From an uncultured Bacteroidota bacterium (GTDB lineage Bacteria > Bacteroidota > Rhodothermia > Rhodothermales > Salinibacteraceae): a stretch of DNA of 36,169 bases. A model generated the notes under the pieces. That model saw only the letters and a program-made list of their open reading frames with translations, made no database searches and was not told where the DNA came from. Location of the stretch: assembly GCA_913055845.1 (NCBI GenBank), contig CAJXKO010000021.1:1-36169 (forward strand). Direction: 5' to 3'. A program made the translations under genes and the position numbers. This document shows positions 17,122 through 25,302 of this stretch, piece by piece (the first letter of the stretch is position 1; each line of letters opens with the position of its first letter).

Positions 17122-17520
17122 CTATGCGTCGTCGTACACCGCATCTGGGTCGAACACCTTGTCGCCGTCTGTGTGGAGCGTGTTGCCCTCCACCCGGCGG
17201 TAAAAGCAGGAGCGGTAACCGGTGTGGCAGGCCCCACCCTCCTGCCGCACCTTGAACAGCAGCGTGTCGCCGTCGCAGTCGAGGCGCACCTCCTCCACCG
17301 CCTGCGTATGCCCGCTCGTCTGGCCCTTCACCCACCGCGCCTGACGGGAGCGGCTCCAGTACACCATCTGCCCGCGGTCGAGCGTCTCGCGGAGGGTATC
17401 GGCCGTCATGTACGCCATCATGAGCACCTGGTCGGTGTCGGCGTCTTGCACGATGGCGGGGACGAGGCCGTCGGCGTCGAACGCAACGGCGTCGAGGAGC
17501 GCGGAATAGGAATCATTCAT
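17122..17520 (-). CDS. hisI: Phosphoribosyl-AMP cyclohydrolase
   Basis: 132 residues from the ATG at 17520 (the frame is open 32 codons more, without HisI similarity). HisI opens the adenine ring of PRAMP in step three of histidine synthesis. Diagnostic stretches are [37 protein letters not shown], then the metal site DCDGD (Mg) and the zinc cysteines in [15 protein letters not shown]. There is no fused HisE (phosphoribosyl-ATP pyrophosphatase) domain, so HisE must be elsewhere. It stands alone, convergent with the methyltransferase and divergent from yidD. A TTGTACAA palindrome lies at 17538-17545, 18 bases before the start. Confidence 0.95.
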   Translation of the reverse strand: MNDSYSALLDAVAFDADGLVPAIVQDADTDQVLMMAYMTADTLRETLDRGQMVYWSRSRQARWVKGQTSGHTQAVEEVRLDCDGDTLLFKVRQEGGACHTGYRSCFYRRVEGNTLHTDGDKVFDPDAVYDDA

Positions 17521-17639
17521 CGGGGCGGTGGGCGTGGTTGTACAAGGCTGAAGCAGAGGTAGGCGGGTGCCGCACAGCGAATCTGTTTGGAGACGGCAGC
17601 GTTGGAATGGTCTCAACGTATCGGAATCACTCTCCTTCC

Positions 17640-17951
17640 ATGCGCCGCGTACTGTCTGTTCTGGCCCGTCTTCCCCGTCTGCTGCTCATTGGGCTCGTGC
17701 GGGCATACCAGCTTCTGCTCTCCCCCCACCTCGGACGGACGTGCCGGTTCCATCCCACCTGTTCCAACTACGCCATTCAGGCGTTCCGGGAGTACGGCGT
17801 GCTGAAAGGCCTGGTGCTCACGATCTACCGCCTCGGGCGCTGCCACCCGTGGGGCGGGCATGGCTACGACCCGCCACAGTGGTTTGGGGAAGACGCTCTC
17901 TCGGACGCGGCGACGGCCGTCGTCTCCGAAGAAGCCCCTCCGGAGTCGTGA
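17640..17951 (+). CDS. yidD: Membrane protein insertion efficiency factor YidD
   Basis: 103 residues from the ATG at 17640. The hallmark YidD core is complete: [20 protein letters not shown], then [17 protein letters not shown] and [18 protein letters not shown], with its conserved Cys residues. The N-terminus has an amphipathic, basic and Leu-rich helix ([19 protein letters not shown]) that fits peripheral attachment to the inner membrane. YidD assists YidC/Sec-dependent membrane insertion. In many genomes it sits between rnpA and yidC; here it is alone upstream of cysS. The extra 25-residue C-tail is Ala/Glu-rich. A 10-bp inverted repeat spans its stop codon. Confidence 0.93.
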   Translation: MRRVLSVLARLPRLLLIGLVRAYQLLLSPHLGRTCRFHPTCSNYAIQAFREYGVLKGLVLTIYRLGRCHPWGGHGYDPPQWFGEDALSDAATAVVSEEAPPES

Positions 17952-17964
17952 CGTTTCGGAGACG
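17921..17964. repeat. Perfect 10-bp inverted repeat across the yidD stop codon
   Basis: CGTCTCCGAA (17921-17930, inside yidD) and TTCGGAGACG (17955-17964, after the TGA at 17949-17951) are exact reverse complements around a 24-base loop, which itself contains the palindrome CTCCGGAG (17938-17945). No T-run follows, so termination by the intrinsic route is doubtful. Confidence 0.65.
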
Positions 17965-18156
17965 CGAGGACGGGACTAATCGCTGGGGAAGACCTCGTCA
18001 GCGAATGCCGGCCGCGCCCTTCCTCTCTGTCCCCCACCGCATCCCATTCCGGCGACTGCACACCTCCGGTCCACGCAGAAGTCACGGCACAATTCCTCGC
18101 CGGCAAGGTACAGCCGAACGGTCTGCGCCGTCCTTTCCGACAGTCTCCCGCGCCGC

Positions 18157-19704
18157 ATGTCGCACCCTACGTTCCGCCTCTACAACACGCTGACGCACGA
18201 GACCGAGCCAGTGGAGCCGATCGAGGAGGAGCACCTCCGGTTCTACAGTTGCGGGCCCACGGTGTACATGTATGCCCACATCGGCAACTTCCGCTCGTTC
18301 CTGACGGCCGATTTCATTCGTCGCACCGCGGAGGCCCTCGGGTGGGACGTGACGAACGTGAGCAACATCACGGATGTGGGACACCTTACGCAGGACGATC
18401 TCGTAGACCCCGGCGGTGAGGATAAGATGCAACAGGCCCTGGAGCGTGAGGGCGAACGCTTTGCCAACATCTACGACCTGGCCCGCCACTACACCGGGGC
18501 CTTCCTGGAGGACTGGCGCGCCCTCAACCTGCGCGAGCCCGAGGTCCGCCCCCGTGCCACTGAGCACGTCACCGACCAGTTGCAAGCAGTAATCGAACTG
18601 GTGGAGAAGGACCATGCCTACACCACCGATCAGGGTGTGTATTTCTCCGTGGAGAGCTTTGAGGACTACGGCCACCTGAGCGGCAATACAGAGGCCCAGC
18701 AGTTGGAGGCAACCGACCGCGAAACCGTGGAGGATCCGCAGAAGCGCGACCCGCGCGACTTTGCCCTCTGGAAGCACGACCCCGAGCACCTCATGCACTG
18801 GCACAGCCCATGGGGCTGGGGCTATCCCGGATGGCACATCGAGTGCTCGGTGATGGGGATGCGGTACCTCGGTGACCGTTTCGACCTACATACGGGCGGC
18901 GAGGACCTGATTTTTCCGCACCACGAGTGCGAGATTGCGCAGAATCAGGCCCTGGCTGGCCACCCGGTGGTAAACTACTGGGTGCACACGCGCTTCTTGC
19001 AGGTGGAGGGCGAGAAGATGTCCAAGTCCGCGGGCAACTTCTACACCGTGCGCGACCTTATTCAGCCCGGGCCGGACGACACGCATGTGCCGGCCTCCAT
19101 TCGGCAGCGGGGCGGCGTCGATCCGCTGGCCCTCCGCTACGCCCTGATGCAGGGCCAGTACCGCAAGCCGTTCAACTTTACGCTCGACACCCTGGAAACT
19201 GCCGCCCGTCACGTGCGGCGCTACCGGTCCGTTTCGGAACACGTAGATGAGGCGCTGGCAGAGGACGCGGAGGGACCGGATCCCCTCGGCGATCGCCTCG
19301 ATGCCATCTACGAACGCACCCTTGCGGCCATGTGCGACGACCTCAACACGCCGGCCGCCACCGCCGCTGCCCTAGAGGGCGTGAAGGCCATCGAGCAGAC
19401 GGATCGGCTGAGCGGTGCCGCGGCCCGCAGCGCACAAGACTGGCTCACCCGTACAAACGACCTGCTCGGGATCGTCGCCTCTGAGTTTGAGTCCAACGAG
19501 CCCCACGAGGCGTCCGCCGACTCTGGCCTCGGTACTGCCGCCCAGAACGATGCCATTGAGGACCTCTTGGCCGACCGTGAGGCCGCCCGGGCCGACGGCG
19601 AATACGCCCGGGCCGACGCGATTCGCGACACGCTCGACGCTCTCGGAATCGAAGTCATGGACCGCCCCGACGGCACGGAATGGCGACGAAAGGTGGAGCT
19701 TTGA
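18157..19704 (+). CDS. cysS: Cysteine--tRNA ligase
   Basis: 515 residues, somewhat longer than the usual 460-490. It charges tRNA-Cys. The class I motifs are present: HIGN (41-44) and KMSKS (287-291). The zinc site that selects cysteine appears complete: Cys32 in [10 protein letters not shown], Cys230 in GWHIECS, His255 and Glu259 in [10 protein letters not shown]. The C-terminal half has the DALR-type helical domain and an acidic stretch ([20 protein letters not shown]), then the anticodon-end helix [17 protein letters not shown]. The strong acid content fits a halophile. It lies 205 bases after yidD and 125 before hemB in the same direction. Confidence 0.97.
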   Translation: MSHPTFRLYNTLTHETEPVEPIEEEHLRFYSCGPTVYMYAHIGNFRSFLTADFIRRTAEALGWDVTNVSNITDVGHLTQDDLVDPGGEDKMQQALEREGERFANIYDLARHYTGAFLEDWRALNLREPEVRPRATEHVTDQLQAVIELVEKDHAYTTDQGVYFSVESFEDYGHLSGNTEAQQLEATDRETVEDPQKRDPRDFALWKHDPEHLMHWHSPWGWGYPGWHIECSVMGMRYLGDRFDLHTGGEDLIFPHHECEIAQNQALAGHPVVNYWVHTRFLQVEGEKMSKSAGNFYTVRDLIQPGPDDTHVPASIRQRGGVDPLALRYALMQGQYRKPFNFTLDTLETAARHVRRYRSVSEHVDEALAEDAEGPDPLGDRLDAIYERTLAAMCDDLNTPAATAAALEGVKAIEQTDRLSGAAARSAQDWLTRTNDLLGIVASEFESNEPHEASADSGLGTAAQNDAIEDLLADREAARADGEYARADAIRDTLDALGIEVMDRPDGTEWRRKVEL

Positions 19705-19829
19705 CGAATGACTCGTGATGCGTGATCGCGTGACATCCCCCCGATGACAACCCGCGCGTAAGCTCCCTCGCCTCTCCCCCTTGCCCCTCGACCTTCCATC
19801 AGAATAACGGCTCAACCTACTGACTGAAT

Positions 19830-20861
19830 ATGGCCCCCGATGATGGCCCCCGCCACACCCTCCCCCTCCGTCCCAGGCGCCTGCGCGCAACCGAAAACAT
19901 CCGCCGCATGGCGCGGGAGACGCGGCTGTCGACGGACGACCTGATCGCCCCACTGTTCGTCATGGACGGCGCGAACGAGCGGGAGGAGGTATCGTCGATG
20001 CCCGACACGTACCGCCACACCATCGATCGCCTGGTGGACAAGGCGGAGACGCTCCACGACCTGGGCATCCCTGCCATCGCCCTCTTCCCCGCCATTCCCG
20101 ACGCGAAGAAAACCTCGGACGCCGCCTACGCCCTCGAGCCGGACCACCTGTACCCCAACGCCGTCCGTGCCCTCAAGGACGCGGTGCCGGAGCTTCTGGT
20201 GATTACCGACACGGCTCTCGACCCCTACAATTCGGACGGGCACGACGGCATCGTGCGCGACGGGGAGATTCAGAACGACGCCACCATCGACGTCATGCGC
20301 CAGATGGCGGTGCTCCACGCTGAGGCGGGTGCCGACGTCGTGGCGCCCTCCGACATGATGGACGGCCGCGTAGGACTCATCCGCGAAGCCCTCGACGACG
20401 CCGGCCATCCAGACACCGCGATTCTCTCCTACACCGCCAAATACTCCTCGGCCTACTACGGTCCCTTCCGCGACGCACTCGACTCCGCCCCGACCGACGA
20501 GGATAAGAAGGCCGACAAAGAGATCCCCGACAACAAAGACACCTACCAGATGGACCCGGCCAACGGCGAGGAAGCCGTCCGCGAACTGAGGCTGGACCTG
20601 AACGAAGGGGCCGACATGGTGATGGTGAAACCAGCCCTTCCCTACCTCGACGTCATCCACCGCGTGCAGGCCGCGAGCGACGTACCGGTGGCCGCCTATA
20701 ACGTGAGCGGCGAGTACGCCATGATCACCGCCGCCGCCCAAAACGGTTGGCTGGACCGGAGGAACTGCGCGATGGAAGCCCTCACTGGCATCCGCCGCGC
20801 CGGGGCCGACGTCATTCTCACCTACTTCGCCGAAGACGCCGCCCGGTGGCTATCGGCGTAA
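19830..20861 (+). CDS. hemB: Delta-aminolevulinic acid dehydratase (porphobilinogen synthase)
   Basis: 343 residues, typical length. It condenses two 5-aminolevulinate molecules to porphobilinogen in heme synthesis. The Schiff-base lysines are Lys204 in SYTAKYSSAYYGPF and Lys267 in MVMVKPALPYLDV. The active-site metal segment reads TDTALDPYNSDGHDG, with Ala/Asp where zinc enzymes have cysteines, so this is a non-zinc (Mg/K-type) HemB. The segment RDGEIQNDATID and the N-terminal RPRRLRATENIRRMARET agree with the family. An acidic insertion DEDKKADKEIPDNKD (about 225-240) lies after the first lysine segment. It follows cysS and precedes an outer-membrane protein gene. Confidence 0.96.
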   Translation: MAPDDGPRHTLPLRPRRLRATENIRRMARETRLSTDDLIAPLFVMDGANEREEVSSMPDTYRHTIDRLVDKAETLHDLGIPAIALFPAIPDAKKTSDAAYALEPDHLYPNAVRALKDAVPELLVITDTALDPYNSDGHDGIVRDGEIQNDATIDVMRQMAVLHAEAGADVVAPSDMMDGRVGLIREALDDAGHPDTAILSYTAKYSSAYYGPFRDALDSAPTDEDKKADKEIPDNKDTYQMDPANGEEAVRELRLDLNEGADMVMVKPALPYLDVIHRVQAASDVPVAAYNVSGEYAMITAAAQNGWLDRRNCAMEALTGIRRAGADVILTYFAEDAARWLSA

Positions 20862-20915
20862 AGAAGGGGCCCGCCGTCAATAGAAGATTACGAGGGCGCC
20901 GCAACACGTACCGCC

Positions 20916-20940
20916 CCCAAGATTGGGGCCCAAGATTGGG
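20916..20940. repeat. Tandem pair of near-palindromic 12-mers
   Basis: CCCAAGATTGGG occurs twice, at 20916-20927 and 20929-20940, with a 13-base period. Each copy is itself an inverted repeat (CCCAA/TTGGG around GA). The pair sits just upstream of a TACACT -10-like hexamer (20950-20955) and 43 bases before the start of the outer-membrane protein gene, a position suited to a regulator-binding site. Confidence 0.6.
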
Positions 20941-20982
20941 CAGGCGGTGTACACTCTCTTCCAAACTACACTCTCCTCCTAC

Positions 20983-21534
20983 ATGAAACGCCTCTGCGCT
21001 ACACTGCTTCTTGGCTTCGTACTCTGTGCGTTCGGCTCGCCGCCGGCTCAGGCCCAAACCCCGTCGTGGCAGCACCAGATTGTCTTCAACGCCGGCCCGC
21101 AGTTTGTGACTGGGGACGCCAGCGACGCCTACAAGACCGGCCTCGCCATCGACGTGGGCTACTACTACCGTGCCTCCGACGCCTTCTTCGTTGGCGTATA
21201 CGGCGGGTACCAGCAGTTTGCCAGCGACAACGGATCGGACGACCTCGACCTGATCCCGGTCAACCTCGCCTTCAAGTACAATTTTTCGCTGACAGGCATT
21301 CAGCCCTACGTTGGGGGTGAAGGGGGACCGTTCTTCCTGAGCAATGGCGAAAGCTCCACCGAACTCGGCATCGCCCCCCGCATCGGCGTGCGCATCCCCC
21401 TCTCCCGCGGCATTGACCTGGATCTGAACCTGAAGTACAACGTGGTCTTTACCGACAACGACAACCTCACCTACGTGGGCACCAACGGCGGCTTCGCCTA
21501 CATTCTCGACCGGACGAACATTCAGTACCGGTAA
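20983..21534 (+). CDS. Outer-membrane beta-barrel protein
   Basis: 183 residues from the ATG at 20983; the open frame extends 20 codons upstream but this ATG gives a proper signal peptide, MKRLCATLLLGFVLCAFGSP followed by PAQA and cleavage before QTPSW (about residue 24). The mature part is a run of amphipathic beta strands with glycine/tyrosine turns (IDVGYYYRASDAFFVGVYGG, LAFKYNFSLTGIQPYVGGEG, IDLDLNLKYNVVF), typical of the small eight-stranded barrels of the OmpX/OmpW-like 'outer membrane protein beta-barrel' family. Function unknown. It has a possible operator upstream and a strong terminator downstream. Confidence 0.85.
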   Translation: MKRLCATLLLGFVLCAFGSPPAQAQTPSWQHQIVFNAGPQFVTGDASDAYKTGLAIDVGYYYRASDAFFVGVYGGYQQFASDNGSDDLDLIPVNLAFKYNFSLTGIQPYVGGEGGPFFLSNGESSTELGIAPRIGVRIPLSRGIDLDLNLKYNVVFTDNDNLTYVGTNGGFAYILDRTNIQYR

Positions 21535-21563
21535 CCGACCCGTGCCAATCGGCTCCCCCGACG

Positions 21564-21597
21564 CCTCCGTCCCGCACAGTCGGGGCGGAGGTTTTTG
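21564..21597 (+). terminator. Strong rho-independent terminator
   Basis: CCTCCGTCCC pairs with GGGGCGGAGG (10 bp with one G-T wobble) around the 8-base loop GCACAGTC, followed directly by TTTTTG. It lies 30 bases after the stop of the outer-membrane protein gene. Confidence 0.9.
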
Positions 21598-21710
21598 TAC
21601 GCGAATCGGATATGCGGGGAATTTTTCATTCTCTCGCACACATTCCCGGGCGGTCTTCCTAGGTTGCCGTACCATATCCCTCGTTTTCTCGCGCGCAATG
21701 CATCCAAGCC

Positions 21711-22226
21711 ATGGCTACTGAAGTGACACACATCGACTACAGTGACCTCTCTGGCGGTCTCGTCCGCATGATGGACCGGTTTAAGAGCGAAGGGACACTG
21801 ACCGGCGACATTGAGGACGACGACCGCCTCCGCGACGACCCGAACGCCGCCCTTCTCGGTCTCCTCTACGACCAGCGTGTCCGGGCCGAGTCTGCGTTCA
21901 CGGGGCCCCTCCGCCTCAAGGACCGCCTCGGGCACCTCGACATGGGCGAGATCGCCGCGATGGACTTCGACGCGTTCCAGGAGCACTTTTCGGAATCCCC
22001 CGCCGTCCACCGCTTCGTAAACAAGATGGCGGAAAATACGCAGAAGGTGGCCGCTCACATCGCCGAGGCGTACGACGGCAACGCCGCCAACCTGTGGAAC
22101 GACGGGGCTGACCTTGACACCATCGAGAAGCGGCTCCAGGAACTGCCGGGTTTCGGCCCCGCCAAGGCGTCCAAAATCAAGTACGTGCTCCACTACTTTG
22201 GCCATCGCGACTTCTCGGACGCGTAG
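21711..22226 (+). CDS. Small HhH-GPD family protein
   Basis: 171 residues. The segment LYDQRVRAESAFTGPLRLKD (53-72) and the helix-hairpin-helix LPGFGPAKASKIKYVL (145-160) match the small, uncharacterised HhH-GPD family of bacteria (TIGR03252-like, about 170-180 residues), related in fold to base-excision DNA glycosylases. The HhH binds the DNA backbone. The protein stops 11 residues after the hairpin, before the region where EndoIII-type enzymes carry their catalytic Asp, and has no Fe-S cysteines, so glycosylase activity is unproven. It starts a plus-strand unit after the terminator at 21564-21597 and is convergent with the next gene, only 12 bases away. Confidence 0.82.
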   Translation: MATEVTHIDYSDLSGGLVRMMDRFKSEGTLTGDIEDDDRLRDDPNAALLGLLYDQRVRAESAFTGPLRLKDRLGHLDMGEIAAMDFDAFQEHFSESPAVHRFVNKMAENTQKVAAHIAEAYDGNAANLWNDGADLDTIEKRLQELPGFGPAKASKIKYVLHYFGHRDFSDA

Positions 22227-22238
22227 GCCCACTGCCGA

Positions 22239-23246
22239 CTAGACGCCCGCGGAGGCGGACGACGGTCCTGGAGGCTCGGTCCTCTCTTCAGACTCAGCCC
22301 CCCCGTCCTCCGCGGCCCGAATGTCGGCCTCCGACTGGTCACGGTGAAGGCGCTTGCGCTCCAGGTTGCGCTCCATCGACGACTGTGCGGCCGGCGCGAC
22401 GTAGCTGTAGGCCGCTGCCACCCCGAGATTGAAGAGGGCCGCCCCCACTCCCAGCGCCGCCCCAAGGTACCGGGGCCCCGACAGGGCAAGGCGAATCATG
22501 ACCGTGGCCGCGGCGAAGCCGGAGTTGCGAAACACCACGTGGTACGTCGCGCTGTAGCGGAGCGAGATTAGCACGACGAGCACGTCGCTGAAGATGAGAA
22601 TCGTATAGAACGCATTGAAGAAGGGGACGGTCTCGTTTCCGCGCAAGGGCTGTACAACGGCGTAAATGCCAAGCCCGAGGAGAATGAGGAGCAGCGCGTT
22701 GGCGACCAGCTTCTTCTGCGCCACGAAGTAGTACGCCTGTTCCTCCGTCTTCGTGATGGGCTGATGCTGCTGCATCTTGTAGAACAGACCCAGCGTAAGA
22801 AAAATAAGGAGAGCCGCCGTGGCGTCGATCACGAGAAACTGCACGGCCTCCCGCCCCGCCTCGAACGTCCACTGAATGGTCGCGTCCTCAAACTCGACCA
22901 GCTCTTTGAAGGAGCGCCGGATCAGGATGAGCGAAAACACCTCGAACTGCTTCCCCGCCGTGTCGGCCACACTCGTGGCAAGCCCTACGACCAGCCCCAC
23001 CAGCTCCACCACCAGAAAGAGGGTGAAGGCAATGTCGATGGCCTTGAAGTGATTAGTGGAGATCGACCCGGCCATCACATCGGGCAACGCCCCCATTCGA
23101 TTGAGCTCAATCAGCACCAGCGAACTCAAAAACCCGCCCACCAGGACCAGAGCAACGAGCCGGCGGGCCCCGCTGCTTTCCCACCAGGTCTCGAACGAAT
23201 CGAAGACCCGGCTGCTAGCTCGGAGGAAGGCACGAATTACACTCAT
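22239..23246 (-). CDS. Polytopic membrane protein of unknown function
   Basis: 335 residues with about six or seven TM helices, roughly at 28-47, 70-95, 134-157, 180-203, 211-231, 243-258 and 262-286. The 50-residue C-terminus is hydrophilic and charged (SSMERNLERKRLHRDQSEAD), most likely cytoplasmic. Between TM2 and TM3 is an Arg/Glu-rich loop (LILIRRSFKELVEFEDATIQ). No transporter or channel signature is recognised and it is not FtsX-like. It lies 115 bases after ftsE in the same direction; two hairpins in that gap may separate their transcripts. Function not assigned. Confidence 0.8.
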   Translation of the reverse strand: MSVIRAFLRASSRVFDSFETWWESSGARRLVALVLVGGFLSSLVLIELNRMGALPDVMAGSISTNHFKAIDIAFTLFLVVELVGLVVGLATSVADTAGKQFEVFSLILIRRSFKELVEFEDATIQWTFEAGREAVQFLVIDATAALLIFLTLGLFYKMQQHQPITKTEEQAYYFVAQKKLVANALLLILLGLGIYAVVQPLRGNETVPFFNAFYTILIFSDVLVVLISLRYSATYHVVFRNSGFAAATVMIRLALSGPRYLGAALGVGAALFNLGVAAAYSYVAPAAQSSMERNLERKRLHRDQSEADIRAAEDGGAESEERTEPPGPSSASAGV

Positions 23247-23305
23247 AGGAACGGGCGCGCCTCTGAATGAGCGGCGGTGATGTGAGGACCATAAGCCGGA
23301 CGCAG

Positions 23306-23352
23306 CGGGAGTTCTCCCGGTCTCGGAAGCGTTTCAGTACCGTTACGCTTCC
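23306..23352 (-). repeat. Two adjacent hairpins after ftsE
   Basis: GGAAGCGT (23325-23332) pairs perfectly with ACGCTTCC (23345-23352) over a 12-base loop, and CGGGA (23306-23310) pairs with TCCCG (23315-23319) over GTTC. They begin 10 bases past the ftsE stop on the minus strand. No T-run follows either, so termination is possible but not shown. Confidence 0.45.
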
Positions 23353-23361
23353 CCCACGTGC

Positions 23362-24045
23362 CTACAGCGTCTGCGGGTCGATCTCTACCACCTGTCGGTT
23401 CATCAGCGCGAGCGTGCGGGCCGGGTACGATTTGACAAGGCGATGATCGTGCGTCGCGACGAATAAGGTCATGCCCTGCCGGTGCAGGTCGAGGAGAAGC
23501 TCGTGGATCTCGTCGGCGACGTCTGGATCGAGGTTTCCCGTGGGCTCGTCGGCCAGCAGCACCAGGGGATCGTTCGCGATGGCGCGGGCAATGACGACCC
23601 GCTGCTGCTCCCCACCGGAGAGCTCGTGGGGGTAGTTGCGGCGCTTGTGGGTAAGGCCCACGCGCCCGAGGGCCTTCGTCACCCGTTCCTCAACTGCGGA
23701 GCGGGGGGTGCCGGTGGCGTACAGCGCGAAGGCGACATTTTCGTAGGCGCTCCGGTCCGGCAGGAGTTGGAAGTCCTGAAAGACGACCCCAATCGAGCGG
23801 CGGAGGTACGGAATGTCTCCGTCGTCGATGCGCCCGGAGTTGTACTCGCCAATCTGAACCTCCCCATCGTCCGGAAACAGGTCCATGTACAACAGGCGGA
23901 GGATGGTGCTCTTGCCACTTCCCGTGGGGCCAACCAGGTAGGCCTTCCCCGAACGGCCCAGGTGAAACGATACGTCGTCCAGGACCGAATGGTGCTCCCC
24001 GTTGGGGAGAGCAAAGGAGACCGAGACGTTGTTGAAGTCGATCAC
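23362..24045 (-). CDS. ftsE: Cell division ATP-binding protein FtsE
   Basis: 227-residue ABC ATPase with GTG start. Walker A GPTGSGKST (39-47), Q-loop VVFQDFQLLPD, signature LSGGEQQR (142-149), Walker B VLLADEPTG (162-170) and the switch His in ATHDHRLV are all intact. The order and length match FtsE, which with FtsX gates peptidoglycan hydrolases at the division site; LolD/MacB-type ATPases are close relatives and the alternative. There is no ftsX next to it: the downstream gene is a different polytopic protein. In Bacteroidetes ftsE and ftsX are often apart. It lies 135 bases after pdxA on the same strand. Confidence 0.85.
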   Translation of the reverse strand: MIDFNNVSVSFALPNGEHHSVLDDVSFHLGRSGKAYLVGPTGSGKSTILRLLYMDLFPDDGEVQIGEYNSGRIDDGDIPYLRRSIGVVFQDFQLLPDRSAYENVAFALYATGTPRSAVEERVTKALGRVGLTHKRRNYPHELSGGEQQRVVIARAIANDPLVLLADEPTGNLDPDVADEIHELLLDLHRQGMTLFVATHDHRLVKSYPARTLALMNRQVVEIDPQTL

Positions 24046-24180
24046 GGGCCAAGCAGCAGATGGAATGCCAGTGGGACCACAACGTCGCGGTCTGCCGGGG
24101 AAGGGTCAAGCCCAGCGGCAGCGGCGTCCGGCCCCCGTCCCGATTGGCCCTCCGCGCGCTCCGGACAGGGGGCCACTCCA

Positions 24181-25254
24181 CTACTGACTGGCCGGGCGGG
24201 CTGCCTGCCGACGATGACGCGCAATGGCCACGGCCAGCTCCAGGGCGTTGCGTGTGCTTCCCGGGAGCGCCATTCCCTTGCCCGCAATGCCGTAGGCCGT
24301 GCCGTGATCGGGCGAGGTGCGCACGATGGGTAGGCCCGCCGTGTAGTTGACCCCGTGGTCGAACGCAAGGGCCTTGAAGGGGACGAGGCCCTGATCGTGA
24401 TACATGGCCAGAGCCGCGTCGAAGCCCGAATCGAGCTGAGTTCCGAAGAAGCCGTCCGCTGCGACGGGCCCCTCCACCCGGAACCCCTCCTGCCGGGCCG
24501 CCCGGAGGGCCGGGGCAATCACGTTCTCCTCTTCTCGTCCAAATGCTCCCCCCTCTCCCGCATGCGGGTTCAGACCAAAGACCGCAATTTTGGGCTGTTC
24601 GATCGCAAAATCGTCGCGCAGGGAGGCATCGATCACGCGGAGTTTCTCCAGGATGGCCTCTTCCGTCACCGCCGCCGGCACCTCGGCAAGGGGAATGTGG
24701 CTCGTCACGAGGCCGACCCGAAGCCCCCCGGCCACCATCATCATCGTGGGGCGGGCGCTGCCTGTCATCTCTGCGAGAAACTCCGTGTGGCCCGGCACGT
24801 CGTATCCGGCCTGTCGAACGGCATCCTTCGAGATGGGCGCCGTCATCATCGCATCGACGGCCCCCTCCATGCACGCCTTTACGGCCTTTTCCACGGCCCG
24901 CATGGCCAGACGCCCTCCCTCCGGCGTGACCGACCCAAACATGACCGGCGGTTCTGGGTCCTCGGCCACATCGAGTACCGCCACGTCACCGTGGGGAACC
25001 TCTTCCGGCACCTCGTCCACCACGTGGATGTCGAGGTCCGAAAAGCCCAGCACGTCGGCGTGGACCCGCAGCACGTGGGCCGAGCCGATAAGAACCGGGG
25101 TCATGGAGGGCATCAGGCTGGGGTCGTGCAGGCTCTTGAGCACGACTTCGGGCCCGATCCCGTTCGGGTCCCCCAGGGTGATGGCCACGCGCGTGGGGGC
25201 TCCGTTGGGGGCCGGGGGTTCGGGTCGCTGGAATGTGGGTCGTTGAATGTGCAT
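24181..25254 (-). CDS. pdxA: 4-hydroxythreonine-4-phosphate dehydrogenase
   Basis: 357 residues. PdxA oxidises 4-phosphohydroxy-threonine in the DXP-dependent route to pyridoxal phosphate. Family landmarks are VAITLGDPNGIGPEV (from about residue 23), the metal-binding His in DVPGHTEFLAEMTG, KIAVFGLNPHAGEGGAFG-like text (PKIAVFGLNPHAGEGG), then MYHDQGLVPFKAL and IVRTSPDHGTAYGIAGKG. About 20 residues rich in Pro/Arg precede the usual start. The gene is in line with pepA (48-base gap) upstream and ftsE downstream. No adjoining pdxJ is present. Confidence 0.95.
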   Translation of the reverse strand: MHIQRPTFQRPEPPAPNGAPTRVAITLGDPNGIGPEVVLKSLHDPSLMPSMTPVLIGSAHVLRVHADVLGFSDLDIHVVDEVPEEVPHGDVAVLDVAEDPEPPVMFGSVTPEGGRLAMRAVEKAVKACMEGAVDAMMTAPISKDAVRQAGYDVPGHTEFLAEMTGSARPTMMMVAGGLRVGLVTSHIPLAEVPAAVTEEAILEKLRVIDASLRDDFAIEQPKIAVFGLNPHAGEGGAFGREEENVIAPALRAARQEGFRVEGPVAADGFFGTQLDSGFDAALAMYHDQGLVPFKALAFDHGVNYTAGLPIVRTSPDHGTAYGIAGKGMALPGSTRNALELAVAIARHRRQAARPASQ

Positions 25255-25302
25255 GGGAGTACGGTCAGGTTCAGAGGGAACGACAGAGCAGCACCCGACG
25301 CC

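Noticed and set aside
19812-20741. 309-residue minus-strand frame opposite hemB
   Set aside because: Composition (Val/Gly/His repeats) is that of an antisense shadow of an acidic gene; hemB is certain.
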